Source: Lachnospiraceae bacterium (GTDB taxonomy: Bacteria; Bacillota; Clostridia; Lachnospirales; Lachnospiraceae). From it: a stretch of 64,000 bases of DNA. The position numbers were made by a program, and so were the translations under genes. Under the pieces are notes generated by a model, which saw only the letters and a program-made list of their open reading frames with translations, did not search any database and was not told the origin of the DNA. Below, piece after piece: positions 8,395 to 16,803 of this stretch (position 1 is the first letter of the stretch; every line of letters begins with the position of its first letter). Location: NCBI GenBank assembly GCA_002892395.1, contig NBBL01000001.1:248589-312588 (forward strand). Reading direction: 5' to 3'.

Positions 8395-11394
8395 TCACCG
8401 CTCGCCTATTCGAAGGGTTCCCCATGCTCCAAGCAGTAAGATCGGAAGAAGGAGCAATCTCAGCAGTTGCCCGGCTTCCCCAGTCTTGGGAAGCGTGCCG
8501 CCCGGTGTGGTCTGACTCGGAGCCGCCGGGTTCCCTTCGATTTCAGTCTCCGGCTGCGGCTCAACCTCAGCCCGGGGTCGGCTCATCTCGACTCCGGGTC
8601 CTGCCTGTTCCGAAGGAGATCTCTCTGCAGAGGCACCGATTACGCGGCCATTTCCGCCGCCGGAGCTTCGTCCTGAGCTGCCGGAGCCGGTTCCCTCTTC
8701 ATCTCCGGGAGATCCGTGGGATCCGGAATCGCCGGGCCTTCTAAAACTGTAAGTAAACGCCCAGATATGATCTCCGTCCCCTGCTCCGTTCTTGGTCATC
8801 TCAATGCTGTAATCCGGAACCGAACCCGCTTCCACCTTCCAGCAAAGCGGAATCCTTCTTCCCGAAGAGTTCTGTCCCCCGCTGAAAACGGACCGCACCG
8901 GGATTCCTTCCGCGGCAGATGTGGGGTTTATCCGGAGAGGTACTCTCTCCCCGGCGCTCTCCTCCAGATCATTGGTGATTCCGGAATCAAGAAGGATTCC
9001 CTCCTCATAGGGAAAGCCCCGTTCTGCCGCGTTGGAATCACTGCTTTTCCGTAACTCCTCACCCTCGCCGGTCCATTCCTCGGCGGAGCCGAAATCCCCT
9101 GCTGCTTCCGCCGCCATCGATCGGTACATGCTTCTCCGGGCTCTCGCCGCATCGGAAGCACTCGCATACACCGGTACCTTTCCTTCCCAATACCACCCGC
9201 TCGCCGCCTCCGCTGTCACGGTCTGAATCAGCCGGTCAACGATGGTGCCGTCCGGAAGGCTGGGAATCAGGCGAAATGCCACCTTAGACGGACGCTTGTC
9301 CTTGTAGCCGGCATCGTTCCAACGTGCCCGAATTTGTATTCTTTGCGCTTCCCGCGGATCCTGCGGGTTCTGCGGATTCTGCGGGTTCTGCGGGTCCTGC
9401 GGGTTCTGCGGGTCCTGCGGGTTCTGCGGATCCGGTTTCCACTTTGCCCTGAGCGTCATGGGTCCTCTCATGGGCGTTGTGAAATCATAGGGCTCTCCCT
9501 TCTCCGTCTCCCAGCCGAAAAACGTAAATCCGTCTCTCCTTGGATCTTCCGGCCTGCCTACCTGCCTTCCCTCTGCCACAAGCTGCGGCTGCACCGGACT
9601 CCCGCCGTTCGAATCAAAGGTGACTTCTGCATTCCATTCCGCTCTCAGTCGAAAAACACTGTCATACATCGGGTCATAATCCGTTTCGTTCCATAGCTGC
9701 CAATCCCGATTATAATCGGAAAAGCGGTCTTTCTTCGTCCAATACGTCCGTTTCCCACCATTCCGAACCGGCTGTCCTTTGTAGGACTCCGGAAATTGCG
9801 TGTACCATCCGCCGAAGGTCCAATGCTCCTTTTTCGGATCCTGCGGAAAGTCCACAGAATTATCCTTTTTCACATGACGGATGATCGAATCCCCGCTTCC
9901 GCCAATGGTTCCTCCCTGCAAATCGAATTGAACATCCATGGAGCCAATCGGAATTCGAACACGCATGGAACCATTGGATTTCTTGGTATATCTGATTTTA
10001 AATGTTGCATACCCCTTTTTTATAACATAGTTCTCGCCGAAAACAGTCGTATAGGACAGGTGGTGCCCCTCCGGCACTCCTGCAGGATCCACTGTGATCG
10101 TCAGTTCCTCCCCCTCGGAATACCGGCCTCCGTCTCTTTTTCCCCCTTGAAGTACCTGGGGAACCTCCACGGTATGCCCCTTTGAGTCCGTCACGGAAAT
10201 GGGGAGCCTTCTCCACATCTCTTCTATCTCCGGAACCCCAATAAAATTATTGCCGTAATAAATATGCCCGCTCCCCCGATTATAAAGGTCAAAGTCAAAC
10301 CACAAGGGGAACTTACCTGCCTCGATCCGGCTCCACTTTGCCTTGAGTTTCATGTGCCCTGTCACAGGGGCTGTGAAGTCATAGGGCTCTCCCTTCTCCG
10401 TCTCCCATCCAAGAAATGTAAATCCATCTTTCTTTGGCGCTTCCGGTCGGTCTGCCCGATCTCCCTCTGCCACCAGCTGCGGCTGCACCAGGCTTCCGCC
10501 CTCCGAATCAAAGGTGACTTCTGCATTCCATTTGGCTCGCAGGACAAAAATATCGTCGTATATCGGATCGATTAATTTGTCGTTCCAGATTTTCCAGTCA
10601 CAGCTGTAGTCGGAAAAGCGGCTGTCCTTCGTCCAATACGCTTTTTTTCCTGCATTCGGCTGCGGATTCCCCTGGTAGGTCTCCGGAAATTGCGTGTACC
10701 ACCCGCCGAATGTCAGGCCTTCCTTTTTCGGGTCCTGCGGAAAATCCACAGAATTATCCTTTTTCACATGACGGATGATGGAATCCCCGCTTCCGCCAAT
10801 CATTCCGCCCTGTAAGTCAAACTTGACATCCATATATCCGATCGAAATCAGCACCCGCATGGTGGGCTTCACCCTGTTGATTCCCGGATCATACATATTC
10901 TTATTGGTTTTATATGGAAGCTTAAACTTCGTATAAGGTTCCAGATATACGCGGCCGCAGCTATGGCTGCTTTCCGATGAATCCGTCAGGCAGTAGGGGT
11001 TCTTCAGCTTTTCGGAATCCACTGCCACGGTCAGCTCCTCCCCTCGGGAATACCGACCGCCGTATCTGACAAGGCTGTCGGCACCCGGAACAAAGGAGGT
11101 CTCCGCCGAAAAAGAATGGCCCTTGGAGTCGGTGATCGTGATTGGAAGCTCTCTCCACATTTCTTCCAGTTCAGGACGGTTGAACCCGTCCCCTCCGGGT
11201 TTTGTATGCCCATGGCCCGGATCCGGATAGACATGGATATCCATATCAAAGTACAGAGCATATGTTTCCTCCGCAAATGCGGTTCCTGCTCCCGGAAACA
11301 GACTGAATGCCATAAGGAGGAGCAAGGTAAGTATCACCTGCCGCTTTCTGCTCCTTTTATCTTTTTTGTTCCGTATTCCACCCTCTTCCATCAT
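8395..11394 (-). CDS. LPXTG-anchored surface protein with duplicated InlB-type repeat modules
   Basis: Predicted cell-wall protein of 999 residues; ligand unknown. The ATG at 11394 has AAGGAGA 8 nt upstream; the earlier in-frame ATG at 11415 has none. A signal peptide (basic KKDKRSRKRQ, then a hydrophobic core) ends near AFA, residue 41. Two tandem copies of a ~290-residue module follow, each with an EEMW-R-LPI segment, an FDLQGG-IGGSGDSIIRHVK segment and an InlB/Listeria-Bacteroides repeat ending in TLRAKW or similar. A Pro-Asn-Gln linker of NPQDPQ repeats spans about 655-680. Next comes a Cna-B-like region (IRARWNDAGYKDKRP to IWAFTYSF), a Ser/Gly/Glu-rich spacer and LPKTG at 968, a hydrophobic helix and GER. 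Terminator and promoter flank it as a single-gene unit. Confidence 0.92.
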   Translation of the reverse strand: MMEEGGIRNKKDKRSRKRQVILTLLLLMAFSLFPGAGTAFAEETYALYFDMDIHVYPDPGHGHTKPGGDGFNRPELEEMWRELPITITDSKGHSFSAETSFVPGADSLVRYGGRYSRGEELTVAVDSEKLKNPYCLTDSSESSHSCGRVYLEPYTKFKLPYKTNKNMYDPGINRVKPTMRVLISIGYMDVKFDLQGGMIGGSGDSIIRHVKKDNSVDFPQDPKKEGLTFGGWYTQFPETYQGNPQPNAGKKAYWTKDSRFSDYSCDWKIWNDKLIDPIYDDIFVLRAKWNAEVTFDSEGGSLVQPQLVAEGDRADRPEAPKKDGFTFLGWETEKGEPYDFTAPVTGHMKLKAKWSRIEAGKFPLWFDFDLYNRGSGHIYYGNNFIGVPEIEEMWRRLPISVTDSKGHTVEVPQVLQGGKRDGGRYSEGEELTITVDPAGVPEGHHLSYTTVFGENYVIKKGYATFKIRYTKKSNGSMRVRIPIGSMDVQFDLQGGTIGGSGDSIIRHVKKDNSVDFPQDPKKEHWTFGGWYTQFPESYKGQPVRNGGKRTYWTKKDRFSDYNRDWQLWNETDYDPMYDSVFRLRAEWNAEVTFDSNGGSPVQPQLVAEGRQVGRPEDPRRDGFTFFGWETEKGEPYDFTTPMRGPMTLRAKWKPDPQNPQDPQNPQDPQNPQNPQNPQDPREAQRIQIRARWNDAGYKDKRPSKVAFRLIPSLPDGTIVDRLIQTVTAEAASGWYWEGKVPVYASASDAARARRSMYRSMAAEAAGDFGSAEEWTGEGEELRKSSDSNAAERGFPYEEGILLDSGITNDLEESAGERVPLRINPTSAAEGIPVRSVFSGGQNSSGRRIPLCWKVEAGSVPDYSIEMTKNGAGDGDHIWAFTYSFRRPGDSGSHGSPGDEEGTGSGSSGRSSGGGNGRVIGASAERSPSEQAGPGVEMSRPRAEVEPQPETEIEGNPAAPSQTTPGGTLPKTGEAGQLLRLLLLPILLLGAWGTLRIGER
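9357..9430. repeat. 9-bp tandem repeat encoding the Pro-Asn-Gln linker
   Basis: About eight tandem copies of a 9-bp unit close to TGCGGGTTC on the plus strand. It encodes alternating NPQ and DPQ triplets in the surface protein linker. Copy number of such short repeats commonly varies between strains. Confidence 0.85.
9440..11170. repeat. Internal segmental duplication in the surface protein gene
   Basis: Two modules about 870 nt apart are highly similar at the DNA level. For example, a stretch starting CCACAGAATTATCC occurs near 9857 and again near 10747 with long identical flanks on both sides. Module 2 (about 9440-10290) and module 1 (about 10310-11170) therefore arose by duplication, and some sections have diverged little. 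Confidence 0.8.
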
Positions 11395-11466
11395 AAATAT
11401 CTCTCCTTTTTCCATTCCGGCCGGGTGTTGCGCCGCCGGTTCCCTGTAAGCTTTTTAGGACCTTTT

Positions 11467-11472
11467 ATTATA
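11467..11472 (-). promoter_or_regulatory. Extended -10 for the surface protein gene
   Basis: Minus-strand TGGTATAAT gives a consensus TATAAT with the extended TGn. The -35 region (TGTTCC at 17 nt) is weak, as is usual for extended -10 promoters. About 70 nt upstream of the start codon. Confidence 0.55.
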
Positions 11473-11542
11473 CCACACTGCTTCTTTATGGAACAGATGG
11501 CCCCGATTTTTATTTTTCCCCTTCACCGGAAGCCTGCACTTA

Positions 11543-11571
11543 TTGTCAAGCGCCTCGCATTCGGATATACT
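11543..11571 (+). promoter_or_regulatory. Sigma-A promoter of the ABC-F gene
   Basis: TTGTCA at 11543-11548, 17-nt spacer, TATACT at 11566-11571. The expected leader before the ATG at 11603 is only about 25 nt, too short for the upstream-ORF attenuators seen at some antibiotic-resistance ABC-F genes. Confidence 0.82.
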
Positions 11572-11602
11572 GAGGCTGAATAAAATCACTGAAGGAGCAG
11601 CC

Positions 11603-13561
11603 ATGATTCTGAATGTTTCTCACCTGACAAAGACCTTTTCAGGCAATGCCATCATAACGGATGCCTCCTTTTTTTTAAATGAGAAGGACAAGGCAGCAGT
11701 CGTAGGATTAAACGGCGCCGGAAAGACCACCCTCTTCAATCTGATTGCAGGAGAGCTGACTGCAGATTCCGGCGATGTCTCAATAAAAAAAGGCTGCACC
11801 ATGGGATATCTGCATCAGAACAACAATCTCGATTCTGATCTCACCATACTGGAGGAGCTGACGCAGGTGATCCAGCCTCTGCTGGACCTGGAAGCGCGCA
11901 TGCGGGATCTGCAGGAGCAAATGAAGCACCGGCAGGGAGCGGAGCTGGAGGCGCTTTACGACGCCTATTCCCGCATGGAGCAAACCTATGAGCAACAGAA
12001 CGGGTATTCCGCAAGGAGCCGGGTGAAGGGAGTTCTCACAGGTCTCGGCTTTTCCGAGTGCATGTTTCACCAGCCTCTCCACACGCTGTCAGGCGGTCAG
12101 AAGACCCGGGTCTTTCTCGGAAAGCTTCTGCTGGAGCAGCCGGATCTCATTCTTCTGGACGAACCCACCAACCACCTGGATCTGGCCAGCATTGAGTGGC
12201 TGGAGACCTACCTTATCAATTACCCGGGCGCCGTGCTCATTGTTTCCCACGACCGGTACTTTCTGGATCGGATTGTAAATCGCGTGATCGATGTGGAACA
12301 GGGGACGGTCACCGGCTACCTCGGAAATTATACGGCTTTCACAGAGAAAAAGGCTGCGCTCCGGGAAGCAAGACAGAAGGCATGGCTCAATCAGCAGCAG
12401 GAGCTGAAACACGAGGAGGCAGTCATAGCCGAGCTTCGCTCCTTTAACCGGGAAAAATCCATCAAGCGGGCGAGAAGCCGTGAAAAAATGCTGGAGAAAA
12501 TGGAACGGGTCCTCCGCCCCGCAGAACAAAAGGCTGACATGGCGCTTCACTTTCACATGACCGAGAGCAGCGGCAATGATGTGCTGGAGGTGAACGGCAT
12601 CTCCAAGTCCTTCGGTTCCAACACGTTATTTCGGGGGCTTGGCTTCCGCCTGAAGCGGGGAGAGCATGTGGCCATCATCGGCGACAACGGCAGCGGCAAG
12701 ACCACCATTCTTAAAATTCTCACCGGACTGCTGTCCCCGGATGAGGGAAGCGTAACACTCGGCGCCCGGGTCACACTTGCCTACTATGATCAGGAGCATC
12801 AGGTGCTGCACCCCGAAAAGACTCTGTTTGAGGAATTACAGGACAGTCGGCAGGATATGTCCAACACAGAGATCCGCAACCTTCTCGCCGCATTTCTCTT
12901 CACCGGGGAGGATGTCTTTCGGCGTATCTCCCAGCTCTCCGGGGGAGAAAAGGGGCGCATCTCCCTGGCAAAGCTGATGCTCTCCCGCGCCAATTTCCTG
13001 ATTCTGGACGAGCCCACCAACCATCTGGACATGGTGAGCAAGGAGGTGCTGGAGCAGGCAATTCGATCCTTTCCCGGCACAGTGCTCTACGTGTCCCACG
13101 ACCGTTATTTCATCAACCGAACAGCCACCCGCATTCTGAATCTGACCCGGGGCGCGCTTTTCAATTACATCGGAAATTACGACTATTATCTGGAGAAGCG
13201 GGAGGATGTGGAGCAGGCGCATATGGCTGTCCCAGACCCCGCCCCGGGCAACAAGCCCCCGTGCGAAGCCGGTGAAACCGTCCCCTCCGGCGGACGTGCA
13301 GGCTGGGAGAGCGACAAGGCGCAGAAGGCGCTCCGAAAAAAGAGAGAGGCTTCGCTTCAAGCATGTGAAGCAGAAATTCATGCTCTGGAACAGGAGCTTG
13401 CAACCATCGAATCCTCATTTTCCGATCCCGGGCTTCAGCGGGATGCCGCCGCTCTGTTGGAGCTTCAAAAACAAAAGGAGCGCGCGGAAGCTGCGCTGAC
13501 GAAGCACTACGAGACATGGGAAGTGCTGGCGGAGGATGTGCAGAAGGGAGGCGAAGCATGA
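11603..13561 (+). CDS. ABC-F family ATP-binding protein (ribosome-associated)
   Basis: Soluble protein of 652 residues with two ABC cassettes and no transmembrane part, as in ABC-F factors that act at the ribosome. Walker A motifs are GLNGAGKTT and GDNGSGKTT; signatures are LSGGQKTR and LSGGEKGR; both Walker B sites read LDEPTNHLD. A charged linker (LRSFNREKSIKRARSREKMLEKME) joins the cassettes. A C-terminal coiled coil (about 565-650) matches the ABC_tran_CTD of Uup/YfmR/YdiF-type members, favouring a housekeeping role over drug resistance. GAAGGAG sets the ATG at 11603; an in-frame ATG at 11543 lies inside the promoter. One of only two plus-strand genes. Confidence 0.94.
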   Translation: MILNVSHLTKTFSGNAIITDASFFLNEKDKAAVVGLNGAGKTTLFNLIAGELTADSGDVSIKKGCTMGYLHQNNNLDSDLTILEELTQVIQPLLDLEARMRDLQEQMKHRQGAELEALYDAYSRMEQTYEQQNGYSARSRVKGVLTGLGFSECMFHQPLHTLSGGQKTRVFLGKLLLEQPDLILLDEPTNHLDLASIEWLETYLINYPGAVLIVSHDRYFLDRIVNRVIDVEQGTVTGYLGNYTAFTEKKAALREARQKAWLNQQQELKHEEAVIAELRSFNREKSIKRARSREKMLEKMERVLRPAEQKADMALHFHMTESSGNDVLEVNGISKSFGSNTLFRGLGFRLKRGEHVAIIGDNGSGKTTILKILTGLLSPDEGSVTLGARVTLAYYDQEHQVLHPEKTLFEELQDSRQDMSNTEIRNLLAAFLFTGEDVFRRISQLSGGEKGRISLAKLMLSRANFLILDEPTNHLDMVSKEVLEQAIRSFPGTVLYVSHDRYFINRTATRILNLTRGALFNYIGNYDYYLEKREDVEQAHMAVPDPAPGNKPPCEAGETVPSGGRAGWESDKAQKALRKKREASLQACEAEIHALEQELATIESSFSDPGLQRDAAALLELQKQKERAEAALTKHYETWEVLAEDVQKGGEA

Positions 13562-13779
13562 GACGGTCTTCTAAACAATCAGACAACCGACCCTCCGGGT
13601 GGAGACGGGGGCTGGCTGCTCTTCTTATTTTCCTTCTTCTGCTTCTGTTCGGCGCGACGCTGATGGTGGGAGTCTCAGGAAAAGAAGATCAGCTCCCGCT
13701 CCTCCGGGCGCTGATCTTCCTGGATGTGACGATTCCCGCCGTGATCTACGGGTTTTTGCTCATCTCGCGTCACCGATAA
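13558..13779 (+). CDS. Small two-helix membrane protein, unknown function
   Basis: A 73-residue ORF whose ATG overlaps the ABC-F stop as ATGA, implying translational coupling. A basic N-terminus (MRRSSKQ, RRG) is followed by two hydrophobic helices (LAALLIFLLLLLFGATLMVG and IFLDVTIPAVIYGFLLI) with a charged turn between them. I recognise no family. It ends 10 nt inside purA on the other strand. A terminator for purA lies inside its coding sequence, so its codon choice may be constrained by that hairpin. Confidence 0.7.
   Translation: MRRSSKQSDNRPSGWRRGLAALLIFLLLLLFGATLMVGVSGKEDQLPLLRALIFLDVTIPAVIYGFLLISRHR
13680..13719 (-). terminator. purA terminator embedded in the opposite-strand small ORF
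   Basis: Perfect 10-bp stem GAAGATCAGC (13684-13693) with GCTGATCTTC (13710-13719), plus an inner CCCG/CGGG stem, followed on the minus strand by TTTTCC. It starts about 50 nt past the purA stop. The plus-strand flank has no T run, so it works only for leftward transcription. Confidence 0.7.
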
Positions 13780-15050
13780 ATAAGTTCCTCTCTGCCCGGT
13801 CCGTTGGACACGATGGTGATGGGAACTTCAATTTCTTTTTCAATAAATTCAATATAGGCTCTGCAGTTTTCCGGCAGCTCTTCATAGCGCCGGATTCCCC
13901 GAATGTCGGTTTTCCAGCCGGGCAGCATCTTCAGCACAGGCTTGCAGCGCTTCAGCTCCGGCGTGGTCGGAAAGTCCCGGATCACCGTCCCGTCCAGCTT
14001 ATATCCCACGCAGACCGGAATCTCATCCAAATATCCAAGCGCATCCAGAACGGTCAGTGCCACCTCTGTGGCTCCCTGCACACGGCAGCCGTAGCGCGTT
14101 GCAACCGTATCAAACCAGCCGACTCTTCGCGGGCGTCCGGTGGTGGCTCCGTATTCCCCCTTGTCTCCGCCTCTCTTTCTGAGCTCCTCCGCCGCGGCCT
14201 CATCCAGAATCTCGCTGACAAATTCTCCCGCTCCGACGGCACTGGAATAGGCCTTGGTGACGGTCACGATATCCTTGATTTCAAACGGTGGGAATCCGCC
14301 GCCGACGGCGCTGTAAGCTGCCGTAGTATGGGAACTGGTCACCATGGGATAAATGCCCTGGTCCGGATCCTTGAGGGATCCCAGCTGCCCCTCTGCCAGC
14401 ACCGTCTTGCCCTCCTTCAGCGCATTGGTCAGAAATGCCCCCGTATCGCAGAGGTAGGGCGCAATTGCTTCGCGGTATTCTCTCAGAGTCTCCAGCAGCT
14501 CTTCTGCCTTCAGCGCTTCCTTGTGATAGAGCTGGGTGAACAGAACATTCTTCAGCGTGCAGATATTTTCAAGCTTCTCTGCCAACGCATCCTCGTCAAA
14601 AAGCTCGCAGGCCTGAATCCCGATCTTTGCATATTTATCGGAATAAAACGGAGCGATTCCGGACTTGGTGGAACCGAAGGCTTTTCCCGCAAGACGCGCC
14701 TCTTCATAGCTATCCTGCAAAATGTGATAGGGCATCAGCAGCTGCACCCGGTCCGAGATGAGAATGTTCGGGGTCGGAACGCCCTGTCCCACCACGGATT
14801 CCAGCTCCTTCACAAAGGACGGAACGTGAAGTGCCACGCCGCTTCCGATCACATTGGTAATGTTCTTTGAAAAAATCCCGGAGGGGAGAAGGTGCAGGGC
14901 AAAGCGCCCATAAGAATTGATGATGGTGTGCCCCGCATTGGCTCCTCCCTGAAAGCGGAGCACAATATCCGCTTCCTGTGCAAGTGCATCCGTGATTTTC
15001 CCCTTGCCTTCATCTCCCCAGTTTGCTCCTACAATTGCTTTTACTGACAT
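13770..15050 (-). CDS. purA: Adenylosuccinate synthetase
   Basis: GTP-dependent ligation of IMP and aspartate, the first step from IMP to AMP. 426 residues, the normal length. The N-terminus carries the P-loop-like GANWGDEGKGKITD, then FQGGANAGHTI with the catalytic His. GEYGATTGRPRRVGWFD is the conserved mid-C-terminal signature. GAGGTG lies before the ATG. It follows purB after a repeat-encoding ORF, bringing the two consecutive AMP-branch enzymes together. It converges with the plus-strand small ORF, overlapping by 10 nt. Confidence 0.97.
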   Translation of the reverse strand: MSVKAIVGANWGDEGKGKITDALAQEADIVLRFQGGANAGHTIINSYGRFALHLLPSGIFSKNITNVIGSGVALHVPSFVKELESVVGQGVPTPNILISDRVQLLMPYHILQDSYEEARLAGKAFGSTKSGIAPFYSDKYAKIGIQACELFDEDALAEKLENICTLKNVLFTQLYHKEALKAEELLETLREYREAIAPYLCDTGAFLTNALKEGKTVLAEGQLGSLKDPDQGIYPMVTSSHTTAAYSAVGGGFPPFEIKDIVTVTKAYSSAVGAGEFVSEILDEAAAEELRKRGGDKGEYGATTGRPRRVGWFDTVATRYGCRVQGATEVALTVLDALGYLDEIPVCVGYKLDGTVIRDFPTTPELKRCKPVLKMLPGWKTDIRGIRRYEELPENCRAYIEFIEKEIEVPITIVSNGPGREELIYR

Positions 15051-15069
15051 CGCTTCACCTCGTCATCTG

Positions 15070-15294
15070 TTATGTTGATTTCTGATTGGTTTCTTCTAGA
15101 TTACCCGCCGCATTTCCTCCATGCAGGCGGTCCTTTCTGCTTCCGGCATGCAGACGATGCTCCCTGCTTCCGGCATGCAGACGATGCTCCCTGCTTCCTG
15201 CTTGCAGGCGGTACTTTCTGCTTCCGGCATGCAGATGATGCTCCCTGCTTCCGGCATTCGAAGTCTCTCCGTGGGCTTTGGTTTCTCCCGTCAC
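15070..15294 (-). CDS. Repeat-encoded small ORF between purB and purA
   Basis: A 74-codon ORF starting with GTG that overlaps the purB stop as GTGA. The middle is five 9-residue repeats close to AGSREHRLH, encoded by a 27-bp tandem repeat, giving a basic, hydrophilic, His/Arg-rich peptide with no hydrophobic segment. There is no good ribosome site, so translation would depend on coupling to purB. The alternative is that it is only a purB-purA spacer whose 27-bp period happens to keep the frame open. I recognise no family. Confidence 0.4.
   Translation of the reverse strand: MTGETKAHGETSNAGSREHHLHAGSRKYRLQAGSREHRLHAGSREHRLHAGSRKDRLHGGNAAGNLEETNQKST
15121..15255. repeat. 27-bp minisatellite, five units
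   Basis: Five contiguous 27-bp units at 15121, 15148, 15175, 15202 and 15229. Most begin ATGCAG and end CTTCCGGC. Units 2, 3 and 5 are near-identical; units 1 and 4 share a GGCGGT variant. There are no spacers, so this is not a CRISPR array. Confidence 0.92.
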
Positions 15295-16730
15295 ACCTGA
15301 ATCTCGGCCTTCTCCCCGAGAACCGCCTGGTACTCCTTCAGCACAGGATCCACAACCTCCCTGAGATACTCCTCCACCTGCTCCCCGCTTCTGCCGATGT
15401 ATCGCTTCGGTTCCAGCGTTTTTTTAAGTGCTTCCGGCGGAAGCTTGAAGGCGGGATCTGCCGCGATCCGTTCCAGGAGATCATTTTCCTTTCCCTCCTC
15501 CTTTATGCTCCGTCCCGCTTCCATCGACAATCTGCGGATTTTCTCGTGCAGCTCCTGACGGTCTCCGCCTGCCTTCACCGCATCCATCATGATGTTTTCG
15601 GTCGCCATAAACGGAAGCTCCGCCATCAGGCGCTTTTCTATGACTCTGGGGTATACCACGAGCCCGTCTGCCACGTTCAGATACAGCTGCAAAATTCCGT
15701 CCACTGCCAGGAAGCCCTCCGGCACGGAAAGCCGCTTGTTTGCAGAGTCATCCAGCGTCCGCTCAAACCACTGGGTACTGGCCACCAGCATCGGATTCAT
15801 GACGTCGCTCATGACATAATCGGCGAGGGACGCCATGCGCTCACAGCGCATGGGATTTCTCTTATACGCCATGGCAGAGGATCCGATCTGCGTCTTTTCA
15901 AAGGGCTCTTCGATCTCCTTGAGATGCTGCAGAAGCCGAATATCATTGGAAAATTTGTGCGCACTCTGGGCGATTCCCGCCAGCACATTCAGAACGCGGG
16001 TATCTGTTTTTCTGGAATAGGTCTGCCCGGACACCGGGACACAGGCAGAAAAGCCCATCTTTTCTGCGATCATCGGATCAATTTTTCTGATTTTCTCGCT
16101 GTCACCGTCAAACAGCTCCTGGAAGCTTGCCTGCGTACCTGTGGTTCCCTTGCAGCCCAGAAGCTTTATGGTGGAAAGGCAGTGGTTCAGATCCTCCAAA
16201 TCCAGCATCAGCTCATTGATCCAAAGGGTTGCCCGCTTTCCCACCGTGGTCGGCTGTGCCGGCTGAAAATGCGTAAAAGCCAGAGTGGGCAGCTCCCGGT
16301 AACGCTGGGCAAAGGAAGCAAGCTTCGCGATAACATTGACAAGCCGCGTCCGCACCAGCCTGAGCGCCTCTGTCATCAGAATCAGATCCGTGTTGTCTCC
16401 CACATAGCAGCTGGTGGCTCCGAGATGAATAATACCCTTCGCCTTCGGGCACTGCAAGCCATAGGCATAGATGTGGCTCATAACATCGTGCCGCACCACC
16501 TTTTCCCGCGCCTCTGCCTCTTTGTAATTAATGTCCTCCGCGTGTGAACGCAGCTCCTGAATCTGTTCCTCCGTGATGGGAAGCCCCAGCTCCCGCTCCG
16601 TTTCGGCCAGTGCAATCCAGAGCTTTCTCCAGGTTCTGAACTTCTTTTCCCGGGAAAAAATGTACTGCATTTCCTCCGAGGCATAGCGCTCCGAGAGCGG
16701 GCTTATGTATCGGGTGTAATCTGTCGCCAT
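15291..16730 (-). CDS. purB: Adenylosuccinate lyase
   Basis: Cleaves SAICAR to AICAR and adenylosuccinate to AMP, so it acts twice in purine synthesis. 479 residues from the ATG at 16730, chosen because AAAGGGG lies upstream and MATDYTRYISPLSERYAS is the usual start of this clostridial form. LGATSCYVGDNTDL and the flexible-loop signature GSSAMAYKRNPMRCER hold catalytic residues. A terminator hairpin lies between purC and this gene, with only 45 nt for any promoter, so expression may depend on partial readthrough. Confidence 0.96.
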   Translation of the reverse strand: MATDYTRYISPLSERYASEEMQYIFSREKKFRTWRKLWIALAETERELGLPITEEQIQELRSHAEDINYKEAEAREKVVRHDVMSHIYAYGLQCPKAKGIIHLGATSCYVGDNTDLILMTEALRLVRTRLVNVIAKLASFAQRYRELPTLAFTHFQPAQPTTVGKRATLWINELMLDLEDLNHCLSTIKLLGCKGTTGTQASFQELFDGDSEKIRKIDPMIAEKMGFSACVPVSGQTYSRKTDTRVLNVLAGIAQSAHKFSNDIRLLQHLKEIEEPFEKTQIGSSAMAYKRNPMRCERMASLADYVMSDVMNPMLVASTQWFERTLDDSANKRLSVPEGFLAVDGILQLYLNVADGLVVYPRVIEKRLMAELPFMATENIMMDAVKAGGDRQELHEKIRRLSMEAGRSIKEEGKENDLLERIAADPAFKLPPEALKKTLEPKRYIGRSGEQVEEYLREVVDPVLKEYQAVLGEKAEIQV

Positions 16731-16775
16731 CCTGCATTCCCCTTTCATCGTCTGTTGTCTTTCGGTATGAACGGC

Positions 16776-16803
16776 AAAAAAGGAAGCTCAGGCTTCCTTT
16801 TTT
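16776..16803 (-). terminator. Terminator between purC and purB
   Basis: Perfect 12-bp stem of AAAAAAGGAAGC (16776-16787) with its complement (16792-16803), loop of 4, ending in a T run on both strands. The purC stop codon lies in the loop, so a ribosome finishing purC would cover the stem. Confidence 0.82.

Noticed and set aside
11603-13561. Antibiotic-resistance ABC-F with a leader attenuator
   Set aside because: The leader is only about 25 nt and the C-terminal coiled-coil domain matches housekeeping ABC-F proteins.
15121-15255. CRISPR array
   Set aside because: Units are contiguous with no spacers and differ by point changes; no cas genes nearby.
15072-16547. Plus-strand open frame of 491 codons
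   Set aside because: Antisense shadow of purB and the repeat region with no ribosome site or recognisable domain.
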